Shown here piece by piece: positions 33,647 to 41,937 of a stretch of DNA of 64,000 nt; the stretch's first letter is position 1, and each line of letters starts with the position of its first letter. Made by a program: the position numbers and the translations under genes. Location of the stretch: contig NW_006768769.1 in assembly GCF_000204055.1 (NCBI RefSeq), positions 662,024 through 726,023 of the forward strand. Reading direction: 5' to 3'. This DNA comes from Melampsora larici-populina 98AG31 (lineage: Eukaryota; Basidiomycota; Pucciniomycetes; Pucciniales; Melampsoraceae). The notes below the pieces were generated by a model that did not search any database, had not been told where the DNA came from, and saw nothing but the letters and a program-made list of their open reading frames with translations.

Positions 33647-34175
33647 TCCACTCTCTTTGCTCACATTTTTAGGTAACATGTTTTCAATACATAGTTAGTG
33701 ATTTTATATCACAATTCTGATGTGTGACCTCTTGATCACCATCCTTGCTCTTACCTTTCCAAGTTGGTGAGGTAAGTGCTGTTTGGGAAAGCGCGCGGAG
33801 CAGGCCTCTAATTTGGTTCGCGTAAACCAAGATCTTGGTTTACCAAAACCAACACTTTGGTTTCTGTGACCAAGAGTGTTTTAGGTAGCTTACGGTTTCC
33901 GGACTTCCCTTCTGCCTCATTAGTAGGAGGGGTTATTCGTTGTTCCTGTTTCCGAGAAAAGGGATGGACTGTCATGCCGTTCTTGGCCTGAGGGACAACC
34001 CCTCCTACAGTAGGGCTGGCCAGACCTGTGGTCCTTGTCGATCTTACGGATCTGACCTCCGGTGGTTTCTCTCGACTTTGCTTTCCATGTGTATTCATCC
34101 GCCACTTAAACTTTGTTTATTGCCGCTTTACAACCCAAAATATGATAATCATTACTCTCACGTGGATCTGACAAG
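33647..34175 (-). other. 3' untranslated region of the tyrosine-recombinase element
   Basis: No gene beyond chance frames. Repeated TTGGTTT/AAACCAA words near 33815-33860 could pair with each other. It lies between the recombinase stop and the B1 repeat. Confidence 0.5.
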
Positions 34176-35249
34176 TTATAACCTTATTGTGTCTAAAAAG
34201 GACTTTGTATCATCTATCTTGTCTTGTGAGAAGACTTTAGTGTATCTTTGAAACGAAGTTGACTTCCACCTGCCCACTTTTTTAATCGTTTTAACCAAGG
34301 TTCCCAGGTTCAACCTTAAAGAGGCTCCTCCTACTCTAAAGGAGTGGCCTGACCACTTATCTAAAGACGATTTTCCCCACACTTTTTCTACATGGTTGAT
34401 GAACACCTGTTTTGTTAACATGCCATTTTTTGTTTGGAAGATTGGTGAGTCTCGATCTTTCATTGGGTTTGCGTTGAGGATCCTCTCTAAAGCTTTGCCT
34501 GGATCGAGTACTGATGGTTGGGATTGAAGATGAATCACTTGTATTTCGTTCGGGGCTGCTGTCTTCCCTTTCCTCAATTTTAACTTTGCCCATTTGCCCA
34601 TCTTCGATTCACCAAATTCTACGTGGTGCCTTAACAGTGCTCTGTCCGACTTCCCTTTCCTGAAGATTTCCCCTAAACGAATCATACCCCAGAAGGCGAT
34701 TAAACCAATGTCTGTTGCCAATTCTTGTACTACGTCTGACTTCCCTTGGGACTTAATCAATAACTGATACAACTCCTGGACCTTTACCGGCTTTTTGCTA
34801 GATTCTAATACGGCCCCTTCTTCTTCTCGTTTCGTTGCCCGAATCAACATCTTGACTATATCCAAATCGACTTCTATCTTATTTAGGTGTTTGACTATGT
34901 GCCAAGCATTAATTCCGTCTAAGTATTTGTCAATCGTTTTTGAGGTTATTGGTCTTTTTGGAGGATTAGGTAAGTCGATCTTGGTTCTTCCTGCCCAAGT
35001 TATGAAGTTATAGATCTGCTTCTTGCTGATTGGGATGTTTTCATTGAACTCTTTCCCTGTTGATTCGACATAGGCTATGTATTTCGACAGTCCTGAAGAG
35101 TATCCTGCCAGTGTTGATTTGGCCCAACTGCCGAGCGCCAGGTGCGCTCCTGGTCGAGTTGACTTTCGTGCGGCTTTTCCGAAATGTCCTGGAACGTCGT
35201 AAGGTTTTGAAAAGGTGTTTAGTCGATTCCCTTTCTTTTGGCACGGCAT
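34176..35249 (-). CDS. Tyrosine recombinase of the DIRS-type element
   Basis: A 357-residue frame with an N-terminal SAM-like DNA-binding region (LALGSWAKSTLAGYSSGLSK, a typical recombinase arm-binding start) and the catalytic domain. The catalytic residues are visible: Arg191 in GMIRLGEIF, His302 and Arg305 in GHSFRVGGAS, Trp328 in GRWKS (the second His/Trp position) and the nucleophile Tyr336 in FQRYT. The enzyme would integrate a circular cDNA by strand exchange without making a target duplication. It is the last gene of the element, about 270 bases downstream of the RT frame. All key residues are present, so it may be functional. Confidence 0.88.
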   Translation of the reverse strand: MPCQKKGNRLNTFSKPYDVPGHFGKAARKSTRPGAHLALGSWAKSTLAGYSSGLSKYIAYVESTGKEFNENIPISKKQIYNFITWAGRTKIDLPNPPKRPITSKTIDKYLDGINAWHIVKHLNKIEVDLDIVKMLIRATKREEEGAVLESSKKPVKVQELYQLLIKSQGKSDVVQELATDIGLIAFWGMIRLGEIFRKGKSDRALLRHHVEFGESKMGKWAKLKLRKGKTAAPNEIQVIHLQSQPSVLDPGKALERILNANPMKDRDSPIFQTKNGMLTKQVFINHVEKVWGKSSLDKWSGHSFRVGGASLRLNLGTLVKTIKKVGRWKSTSFQRYTKVFSQDKIDDTKSFLDTIRL

Positions 35250-35521
35250 TTGGAACTGTTTCTATTTGAATCTCTTCTGATCACTCAATCTTCTGGCTTT
35301 GTTCTATGTCCTGGAAGTTTGGGGTTCTCTCTCACTGGACCGTGCTTCTAACCCGTCTCTCGACGTTGATTTTCGATCTCGACTCACGAACTTACGCTTT
35401 TTTGGCAACTCGATGCTGTCTGTTCTCATTCAATGTCTCGTGATTGTTTTACACGGAGGGAGAATTTTGTGGGACACCTCGTGAGTGTCGTACTTTTGCG
35501 GCTTGAACTTTGTTCTATTCT

Positions 35522-37291
35522 TTACATCTGTTTCAAAAACTCATGTAAGTCTGCTGGTAAAACAACATTCAATTTGTTTTCTAGCTTTTTCCTCAAGATT
35601 TTTCCTCTCGAGAGGGCGTCTGCCGCATTATCTGCTGAAATCACTCTTTTGGCAGTTATTGCGTATTGCTTTCCTAAGAGTCGTTCCTGAATGTTTTTCC
35701 ATTCAGCGTTGACCAATGGGTCTTTGGATTTCCCGTTCACAATCACATTTTCGGTTACTGTGTTGTTGGTGAGTACTAAGTAATTTCTTCCTTCTACGTT
35801 TTCTAAATTTTCTATCATTATGAGGCCTATTCTGATCGCAACTGTTTCCGCCCATGCAATACCCCGTTTGTCGCCGTTTCTCTCTGGATCTCTCCATCCG
35901 TCACATAGTTTGAATTGGGCCCACATTTTTCCTATGATCACTCCGAGTCTGTAAGAAGTAGACACGTCTCCTACCCAGCCCACATTTCGAACTTCGGGCT
36001 TTGGGATTACTCGTATAGGGTTTGCTTTCTCTAACGTTTCTAGCCAAGTCTTCAAATCCTCTTGCACTTCCTGAGGAATCGGTCTTAGCGCATACTTGTT
36101 ACCCCAGTTCTTCATTGTTAGGTAAGTTGCTGATGTGTAGACCCGCATTTGGGGAAAGACAAAGGTAATGTGATTCAACCTACCCACCAAGACTTCTGTA
36201 TTTTTAAAAGTCTGTTTTTCTTCTTGTAAGTACTCTTCTATCTGGTTCATCCTCAATTTGATCTTTTCTTCTGGTAACCTGACCGTTTTGTTTTCTCCAT
36301 TCCAAACAAAACCCAGGTACTTTTGTTCGAAATCAAACTCTCTCCATTTCGTTTTGTTTGTTTCCACCCCCATCTCCTGGCTAGCATCTGCTATCTGCCT
36401 CATTGTCGTTGAGTTGGATCCATCAGCTGGTTTGATGAATAGGGTGTCGTCTACCCACCAAAAGCCTTGTAGGAGTTTGAACTTTAACATTATGATTTCT
36501 TTCCAAGCCTCTGCGGCTTCACCAAATGTTCCACAGCCGGCGACACCCCCGAACTGGACCCTTGTGTCCACGTACACTAAATTATTGAAGCCTAAGATTA
36601 ACAAGAAGCGCCATTGGTCCATTGCGACCGGTATTTGTCTATAGGCTTTCGCCCAGTCGAAAACGCCTAGCACCATCTTACCGTTGTGAGTTGTTATGAA
36701 CCACGCTACTTTCCTAAAGTCATCCCAAGTAGTTTCAAAATCGTCTTTGTCTACCCTGAAGTTTACTGACTCTATGTCTGGATTATTCTTTGGATAAGAT
36801 AAGTTGCTGATTGGTCTGCAAGAGCCGTCGCCGTTTACTACTGCGCCGAGGGGGTTTGTTCTGAAGAAGCCGAACTTATTGTAAGTTTCTTCCTTGGTCC
36901 ATGGACCAAACATTCTTCCTCTCTTTATCTCTGCTTGGATATTTTCTTCTATCTTTGTCTTTGCTTGATATGCTGACTTGTGGTTTTCTGGGCAGTAGTA
37001 CTTTAGGCCTTCTACTTTCGCGTTTCTGATGCCTTGGTCGAAACCGTGTAGGAAGCCTTGTATGATCCTTTGGTGTTTTCTTTTAATTCCGTAGGTTCGA
37101 AGCTCTTTTAGCCACACACTTATGTTCATCTCACATGTAGGTTTAGTCGGCCACCTTCTGCCTCTATTGTACCACTCATAATCTGACCAAAGTTCAGGAA
37201 TTGGCGTCGACAGCGGTTGATGGACATACGCTTTTGATACCTCTGTGGTGGCATCTTCTGTTTGGTGTGGCATCACCTCACTTACGCTCAC
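35522..37291 (-). CDS. Reverse transcriptase-RNase H of the DIRS-type element
   Basis: A 589-residue frame. RT motifs: CRPISNLSYP (about 158-167), VFDWAKAYRQIP (catalytic Asp near 212), VQFGGVAGCGTFGEAA and FWWVDDTLFIKP (catalytic Asp pair at about 281-282). The C-terminal RNase H has WVGDVSTSYRLGV, IAWAETVAIRIG, LVLTNNTVTENV and ISADNAADALSRG. In the third of these, family members usually have Asp where Asn is found, so RNase H may be impaired. The enzyme copies element RNA into DNA. The frame starts 190 bases after gag ends on the same strand. The first residues before about 30 are uncertain. Confidence 0.87.
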   Translation of the reverse strand: MSVSEVMPHQTEDATTEVSKAYVHQPLSTPIPELWSDYEWYNRGRRWPTKPTCEMNISVWLKELRTYGIKRKHQRIIQGFLHGFDQGIRNAKVEGLKYYCPENHKSAYQAKTKIEENIQAEIKRGRMFGPWTKEETYNKFGFFRTNPLGAVVNGDGSCRPISNLSYPKNNPDIESVNFRVDKDDFETTWDDFRKVAWFITTHNGKMVLGVFDWAKAYRQIPVAMDQWRFLLILGFNNLVYVDTRVQFGGVAGCGTFGEAAEAWKEIIMLKFKLLQGFWWVDDTLFIKPADGSNSTTMRQIADASQEMGVETNKTKWREFDFEQKYLGFVWNGENKTVRLPEEKIKLRMNQIEEYLQEEKQTFKNTEVLVGRLNHITFVFPQMRVYTSATYLTMKNWGNKYALRPIPQEVQEDLKTWLETLEKANPIRVIPKPEVRNVGWVGDVSTSYRLGVIIGKMWAQFKLCDGWRDPERNGDKRGIAWAETVAIRIGLIMIENLENVEGRNYLVLTNNTVTENVIVNGKSKDPLVNAEWKNIQERLLGKQYAITAKRVISADNAADALSRGKILRKKLENKLNVVLPADLHEFLKQM

Positions 37292-37481
37292 TCATTCTTG
37301 GGACACGGGAAGATTGGGTTTTGGCAATTTGGATCTGGTCAAAGGCAAGGGGGAACTTAGGTACATGGAAAACGGGGTTCGTTCACGTTAGTACAACTAT
37401 TTTGTCTTTTCCATTGGCATATGTCGTATTTCGACTTCATTGCAAAACAATCGTAGATCACATAGTCCAGACTTTGATAGC

Positions 37482-38774
37482 TTACGCTTTCCTTCCTTTT
37501 ACAGGGTTTCCTTGTTTGTCTTGTCTGTCTGGACTTCTGCTTCTGTCCCTGTGACTTGTGTATTTTTCCGAGTATCTATCACTCGTATAACGATCTTCCT
37601 TTTTCCAATCGTTTCGCCTCCTTCCGTCTTCGTTCCTGCCTCTGTAGTTGCCACCTCCTCTTCCACCCTTTCCGTTTCCTCTGTATGAGCTCATTGACGC
37701 GTGGCGGTTTTCTGTTACGCTATTCGATAAAGAATTTCCCAAGGGCAGAGAGGATTTCGATTTGTTGGTCAATGGGCATACATTTGACTTTGGTTTTCCT
37801 GCGGCGTAGGGGTTGGTCTTGTAATGACGTTTGTTGAAGCTTTCCGCAGTCGTCTTTGCTTTGATTAACAGGGTTTCTTGAAGTTCCGCATAATTACCGA
37901 TGGACTTGTCAACAGTTTCCCGCATCACTCCTTGCCTCACCAGCCTACAGTATTGCAAAGCGACCATCCAGCCAAAATCCTTCCTTAATTTCTTTACTAC
38001 TGCCACATGGCCTTCGAAGCGTTCTGCGACTGGTTTCCATCCACATGCGACTAGGTGTGAGCAGAACAATTCCATGCAGTCACTCCAGACTTCAAAGTTG
38101 ATCGTGAGCTCTTCTACGGGTGCTTCTCCTCCATAGATTCTGGCCTCGCCCGATTCCTTCTTATCTGATTTTGTTGTCCTAGTTGACCAAGCTTTTTGGT
38201 CTTTCACCAGCCATTCTTCGTCGAATACTGTCAGTTGAATATATGACGTCAGGCCTTTCAGGATGATTGTCAGGCCTGGTGACAGCGGGGCCAGGGATTG
38301 TGTCATCTGGGCGTTGCCTCCTTTCAGGATCCTGCCATTGTGAATGACATCACCGTTAAGCATTTCCAGAGTTCCTTTCTTCGAAGCCATGATTGCTAAC
38401 GCCTTGTCGGACTCCTCCTTTGACAAAGCTCCGTCAAACCAAGTTGACCTATCTTTGCTATTCGGGACCGTTAAGGGTTGATCGTGTGCCTGAACCGGCT
38501 GGCTGTTTATAACATTTTCTGCTGTTGGGTTTTCGATAGCCGTGGACGACACCACCTCTTTTACGAATGTAACTGAGGGGGCGCTGGCGTGAGTTGGGTT
38601 GGTGTCTTCTTCATCTAACACGTAAGGGTTTTTTGTCCTTCCAGCTGTGTTGCATTTGTCCAAGATTCTTAGCGATGATTTTGCCTCTTTGTCATCGCCT
38701 CGATCGTACGCGTCTTGGATAAGTTTCCCTAGTGTACCGCGTCTGGATTCTGCGACTGCCAATGAACCAACCAT
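37482..38774 (-). CDS. Gag-like protein of the DIRS-type element
   Basis: A 430-residue frame. The middle holds a helical, tryptophan-containing region (TINFEVWSDCMELFCSHLVA, LRKDFGWMVALQYCRLVRQG), as in other DIRS gag proteins. The C-terminus is an RGG and Arg/Ser-rich nucleic-acid-binding tail (RGNGKGGRGGGNYRGRNEDG, later DRSRSPDRQDK) in place of zinc knuckles. It probably packages element RNA. The first methionine (38774) may not be the true start, because a coiled-coil-like segment (NAESIRKLERNTERLIGW) lies just upstream in another frame and may be joined by splicing. Confidence 0.75.
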   Translation of the reverse strand: MVGSLAVAESRRGTLGKLIQDAYDRGDDKEAKSSLRILDKCNTAGRTKNPYVLDEEDTNPTHASAPSVTFVKEVVSSTAIENPTAENVINSQPVQAHDQPLTVPNSKDRSTWFDGALSKEESDKALAIMASKKGTLEMLNGDVIHNGRILKGGNAQMTQSLAPLSPGLTIILKGLTSYIQLTVFDEEWLVKDQKAWSTRTTKSDKKESGEARIYGGEAPVEELTINFEVWSDCMELFCSHLVACGWKPVAERFEGHVAVVKKLRKDFGWMVALQYCRLVRQGVMRETVDKSIGNYAELQETLLIKAKTTAESFNKRHYKTNPYAAGKPKSNVCPLTNKSKSSLPLGNSLSNSVTENRHASMSSYRGNGKGGRGGGNYRGRNEDGRRRNDWKKEDRYTSDRYSEKYTSHRDRSRSPDRQDKQGNPVKGRKA

Positions 38775-38845
38775 CCGATTAGTCTTTCCGTGTTCCTTTC
38801 CAATTTACGAATGCTCTCGGCATTATGGCAGATGTGAACACCTAT

Positions 38846-38955
38846 TGTAAGCCGGGTCTGGCTGGACTACTATTTGAAGCCGTGTCAGGCTGTTTTGGAC
38901 ACCAATTGTAAGCCGGGCCTGGCTGGACCGCATTATAAGCCAGGTCAGGTGTGTG
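38846..38955. repeat. Four degenerate copies of an approximately 30-bp unit
   Basis: TGTAAGCCGGGTCTGGCTGG (38846), TTGAAGCCGTGTCAGGCTG (about 38873), TGTAAGCCGGGCCTGGCTGG (38907) and TATAAGCCAGGTCAGG (38934). They lie between the leader frame and gag of the DIRS-type element. The array may be a leader regulatory region or a slippage product. Confidence 0.65.
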
Positions 38956-39075
38956 TTCTTTCCGGCATTGTTTGATATTTGTCGCTATAATTTCAGACTT
39001 ATGTGGGGGCAACAACACATGGTAATTTGATTGACTGTCCCCCTGTGTAACCATTTCCTTATATGATGGTATGGA

Positions 39076-39792
39076 TTACACAGGAGCTGATTCTTTTGTT
39101 CTACCTTCAGTTGTATATGCTAACTTTAGGTGAGCAAGAACTTTCAGCGCGGTTTTGGCCGTGATGGTTTGAGAGTTTGAAAAGCAAACGAGAGACATGG
39201 AAGAATGGAAGAATCGGGTAGGGTATTGCGAGGAAAGGCATTGTGGCTTTTGGAGATAGATAAACGTGCTTATTATTAACAATGTGGGCTTACCATTTCT
39301 TTCCACTTCTACTTCAACACTATCATTGTCTACTTCCATTTCTTCCTCACTACTTTGTTCACCTATGCCTCCCCCCTCCTCTTCTTCTACATGTTCTCCT
39401 CCTGGTTCCTCTAGATTTTCTTCTTCTCTCCTTTGTTTCATCCTAGCCTCCATGGTTTTCCTCAGTCCTCTTGGACGAAGACAGTTGTTGGTAGGTGTTC
39501 TATTCGAACCGTTGCTCCTTCTGCTTGCTAACCTTCCATTTGCTCCCCTTTTTGGTGTTAAGAGGCGGGATCCTGGTCTTATACCCGTTGCTGCAGCGTT
39601 AGCTCTCGTCAATCGTCTGTTCAAGTTGTTCTCTGTTTGCTCGACTTGATTTAATAATGACATTCTTGATTTAAGCTTGTTAATCTCGGATTCAGTTGTT
39701 TTTTTCTTCAATTTTTCTTGTTTTTTGGTTGATTGAATGAATTGTTTGATTGAATCAAGGAATTTTTGAAAGAATGATAAAATCAGGCGCAA
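39076..39792 (-). CDS. 5' leader frame of the DIRS-type element (possible gag N-terminus)
   Basis: A 238-codon frame. The first ~160 residues look real: a coiled-coil start (KKQEKLKKKTTESEINKLKS), a basic Arg/Asn-rich middle and a run of glutamates (EEENLEEPGGEHVEEEEGGG). After VEVERNGK the sequence has a GTAAGC donor-like site (near 39290), and the rest no longer looks coding, so this is probably a first exon spliced towards gag. It lies inside the element, between A1 and gag. A separate accessory protein is the alternative. Confidence 0.5.
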   Translation of the reverse strand: MRLILSFFQKFLDSIKQFIQSTKKQEKLKKKTTESEINKLKSRMSLLNQVEQTENNLNRRLTRANAAATGIRPGSRLLTPKRGANGRLASRRSNGSNRTPTNNCLRPRGLRKTMEARMKQRREEENLEEPGGEHVEEEEGGGIGEQSSEEEMEVDNDSVEVEVERNGKPTLLIISTFIYLQKPQCLSSQYPTRFFHSSMSLVCFSNSQTITAKTALKVLAHLKLAYTTEGRTKESAPV

Positions 39793-40000
39793 GAGAGAGT
39801 GAGCTTGAAAGAGATGGATCGAGTTTATCTCAAAAGAGGGAATGTAAGGTTAGATGATTTTCTTGGATTAAGAAAATTTGTGTCCTTTGGGTCCACGACT
39901 TCGTGCCTTGCTTGTGACATGTGTGGTGTTTCCCATGTCACCTCTTTTGTTCCCAGCGTGTGGACACATCCACCAAACCGTGCCTTATTCGGTGTATCAC

Positions 40001-40134
40001 AACTAAAACTTATACTTGCCAGCTCCCTTTCTCCATCTTATTCTGTGACCTGACTATACCTAATAGGTTAGTGAATCAGGTCTTGTGACTGAAGTGATTG
40101 AGACTCATCTCTAGGTATTGTCATGGGGAAAACA
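40001..40134 (-). repeat. A1 terminal repeat of the tyrosine-recombinase element
   Basis: It matches 33380-33446 and 33541-33607 at roughly 85-94 percent, in the same orientation. Shared words include ATCTTATTCTGTGACCTGAC, ACCTAATAGGT, GAATCAGGTCTTGTGACTGA and GGTATTGTCA. In A1 the two blocks are contiguous. It marks the 5' end of the element on the minus strand. Confidence 0.75.
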
Positions 40135-40411
40135 ATGGTGTCCCTGATGAGCGACCGAGTACCACCTTATGTGCTATGCGCTATGCACACTATGTCTACC
40201 GAGGGACAGCTTATGCACTATGCATTGTGCACTACATGTGTAGTTTGAGTCTTTGACTGATGTCGTTTGTGACCGGCCAATTTTAGAATTCACCGGAATA
40301 TCGAATTTCATCATTGATCAACTCATGAGACCTCACCTCACCTCATCAACAACTGATCTCACATCACAGAATTCAACAACTCAGATCACAACTCTTAGTT
40401 TCAAATTTTGA

Positions 40412-40573
40412 GGATCTCAATTTGCTTAGAAATGAGAAAGTCGTTAACAAGGATCTCAATTTGGTTAGGAATGGGAACCTGTTAAATTTGAGGATACCAG
40501 TTTGGTTGGAAATGGGAACCTCATCAAATTTGGAGGATCTCAGTTTGGTTAGAAATGAGAACCTTGCTAAGAG
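40412..40573. repeat. Minisatellite, about 41-bp unit, four copies
   Basis: Successive units begin at about 40412, 40451, 40492 and 40535, with the consensus GGATCTCAGTTTGGTTAGAAATG followed by GGAACCT and an AAATTTG spacer. Unit lengths are 39-43 bp. Just before it, 40160-40230 contains interleaved CTATGCAC words. No gene is associated. Confidence 0.75.
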
Positions 40574-41626
40574 TTGCTAGGCGCATATAAATTGATGTCC
40601 TACAAAATCCAACACAGCATGTTTTCAATACCAATACAAACAAACACCCCACCTACTATTCATTGGCTCTCCATGCAAAAACCAGCCCATCACCTTTCAC
40701 TCACAATTCTGAACACCCCTCCTCACACCCTAACTCGCGCTGCAGCTCTGTCATCAATCTCTGTGCTTGGATGTTAACCTAACCAGCGGTCAAAGAGGCC
40801 ATTTCATTCAAACTTTTGCCAACATCATTCTAATTCACTCAATTATTACTGAAACTGACCCTTAAGAGAATTAATCAATCAGAAAGAATACCTCCTGTTG
40901 TCAAGTTGTTGGAGAATTTCATTCTCGGGTCTTGAGAATTTCATTCTCGAGTATTTGGTCAAGACCATCAAGGTAGATATGTATTCAAATTAAACAAGAA
41001 GGCGCGATGGAGAAGGTAACAAGGATGAAGTTAGAAGGAGATGCCCGGATTGGGAATAATCAATAGATGTTAAAGTGAAATTAAGAAGACGGTGACCGTA
41101 TTGGGATTGTGTGTTTAGTTGTTTGCGTTTCATATTTTGGTTGCAAAAAATTTGTTCATGTGTTAATTCTCTTATTAAACCTCCACTGTCTCCTTTCAAA
41201 TCTTTTTCCCCCATTGAGGAAATTGATTTGAAAGGTAAGATTAGAAAATCAATTCATTATCTTTTACTGTTCTTTCAACGCTACTAAAAACTAAAGTGTT
41301 TAATGTTATTCTCACATTTTTACTTGATCTCATTCTTGTTTCTCTTTCTAGTCTTTTATTACTTCTATCATCCTCGTTCCCTTCTTCAGGTTTGTCTATC
41401 TCGAGTTTAGCACTTGTTTACTTTGTTGTCAGCTGTGCCTTGTCAGCACAAGGCTGAGAGTTATCTTTCACCTTTTATAAAGGTTCATCACAGATTCTCA
41501 ATGTCGAGAGTGTCATCTCCATTTTCTTACACAAATATGTATTTTTATTGAGCACATTTTGTTTGTTTTTGTTCTATAATATCATATTATCAGGCTGACC
41601 TTCATATGCTTGTTTTTATTGATAGG
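40574..41626. other. No recognisable gene
   Basis: AT-rich DNA. A short duplication, GAGAATTTCATTCTCG, occurs twice near 40913-40952. Otherwise there are only short frames. Confidence 0.4.
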
Positions 41627-41731
41627 ATGAATTCTAGTGATTTTACGACATGCGCCGGCTGTACAGAAGAGTACCCTCTCATGGATACAGTTACCAATCC
41701 CATTTGCGGAGCATGCTTATACTATGACTAG
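41627..41731 (+). CDS. 34-residue Cys-rich frame, zinc-ribbon-like, probably a gene fragment
   Basis: ATG at 41627, preceded by an acceptor-like GATAG, through TAG at 41729. The peptide contains two CxxC pairs (CAGC at the start and CGAC near the end) separated by about 15 residues, a spacing suited to a small zinc ribbon. Such N-terminal ribbons occur at the start of larger fungal proteins, so this is more likely a stray first exon than a complete gene. No downstream partner exon is recognised. Confidence 0.3.
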   Translation: MNSSDFTTCAGCTEEYPLMDTVTNPICGACLYYD

Positions 41732-41875
41732 CAAATTGCGGCAGGCGCCGCTTTAGCAGCTGACGCCGCCATGTCATGTATAACACAAACACATGACAAT
41801 CACAATAGCAGGAGAAAACCACAATTTCATGTACATACATTTATACCAACACTTTGGACAAATATGCTCAAACTC

Positions 41876-41937
41876 AACCAAGTCCCTCTTGGACAAACAG
41901 GTAGTTGAGAGTTGCTTGCCAAGAGGGACTTAGTTGT
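41876..41937. repeat. Small hairpin with 18-base arms
   Basis: CAACCAAGTCCCTCTTGG (41876-41893) pairs with CCAAGAGGGACTTAGTTG (41920-41937) with one mismatch and a 26-base loop. It could be a transcribed hairpin or the core of a tiny foldback element. Confidence 0.6.

Larger units (their letters stand above)
33216..40134 (-). mobile_element. Tyrosine-recombinase retrotransposon (DIRS/Ngaro/PAT-type)
   Basis: About 6.9 kb on the minus strand with gag (38774-37482), RT-RNase H (37291-35522) and tyrosine recombinase (35249-34176), all as uninterrupted frames, plus a 5' leader frame (39792-39076). It has no integrase of the DDE type and no LTRs. It is bounded instead by split direct repeats (A1 at 40001-40134; B1-A2-B2 at 33216-33646), and no target duplication is evident. 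Gene order and enzymes define the DIRS order. The near-intact frames suggest that it was active recently. Confidence 0.8.

Noticed and set aside
38846..38955. CRISPR-like array
   Set aside because: Units are degenerate tandem repeats without regular unique spacers, in a eukaryotic retroelement.
39266..39649. 127-codon plus-strand frame, Ser/Leu/Pro-rich
   Set aside because: Antisense to the leader frame of the DIRS-type element; its composition is the complement of the Glu/Arg-rich protein.
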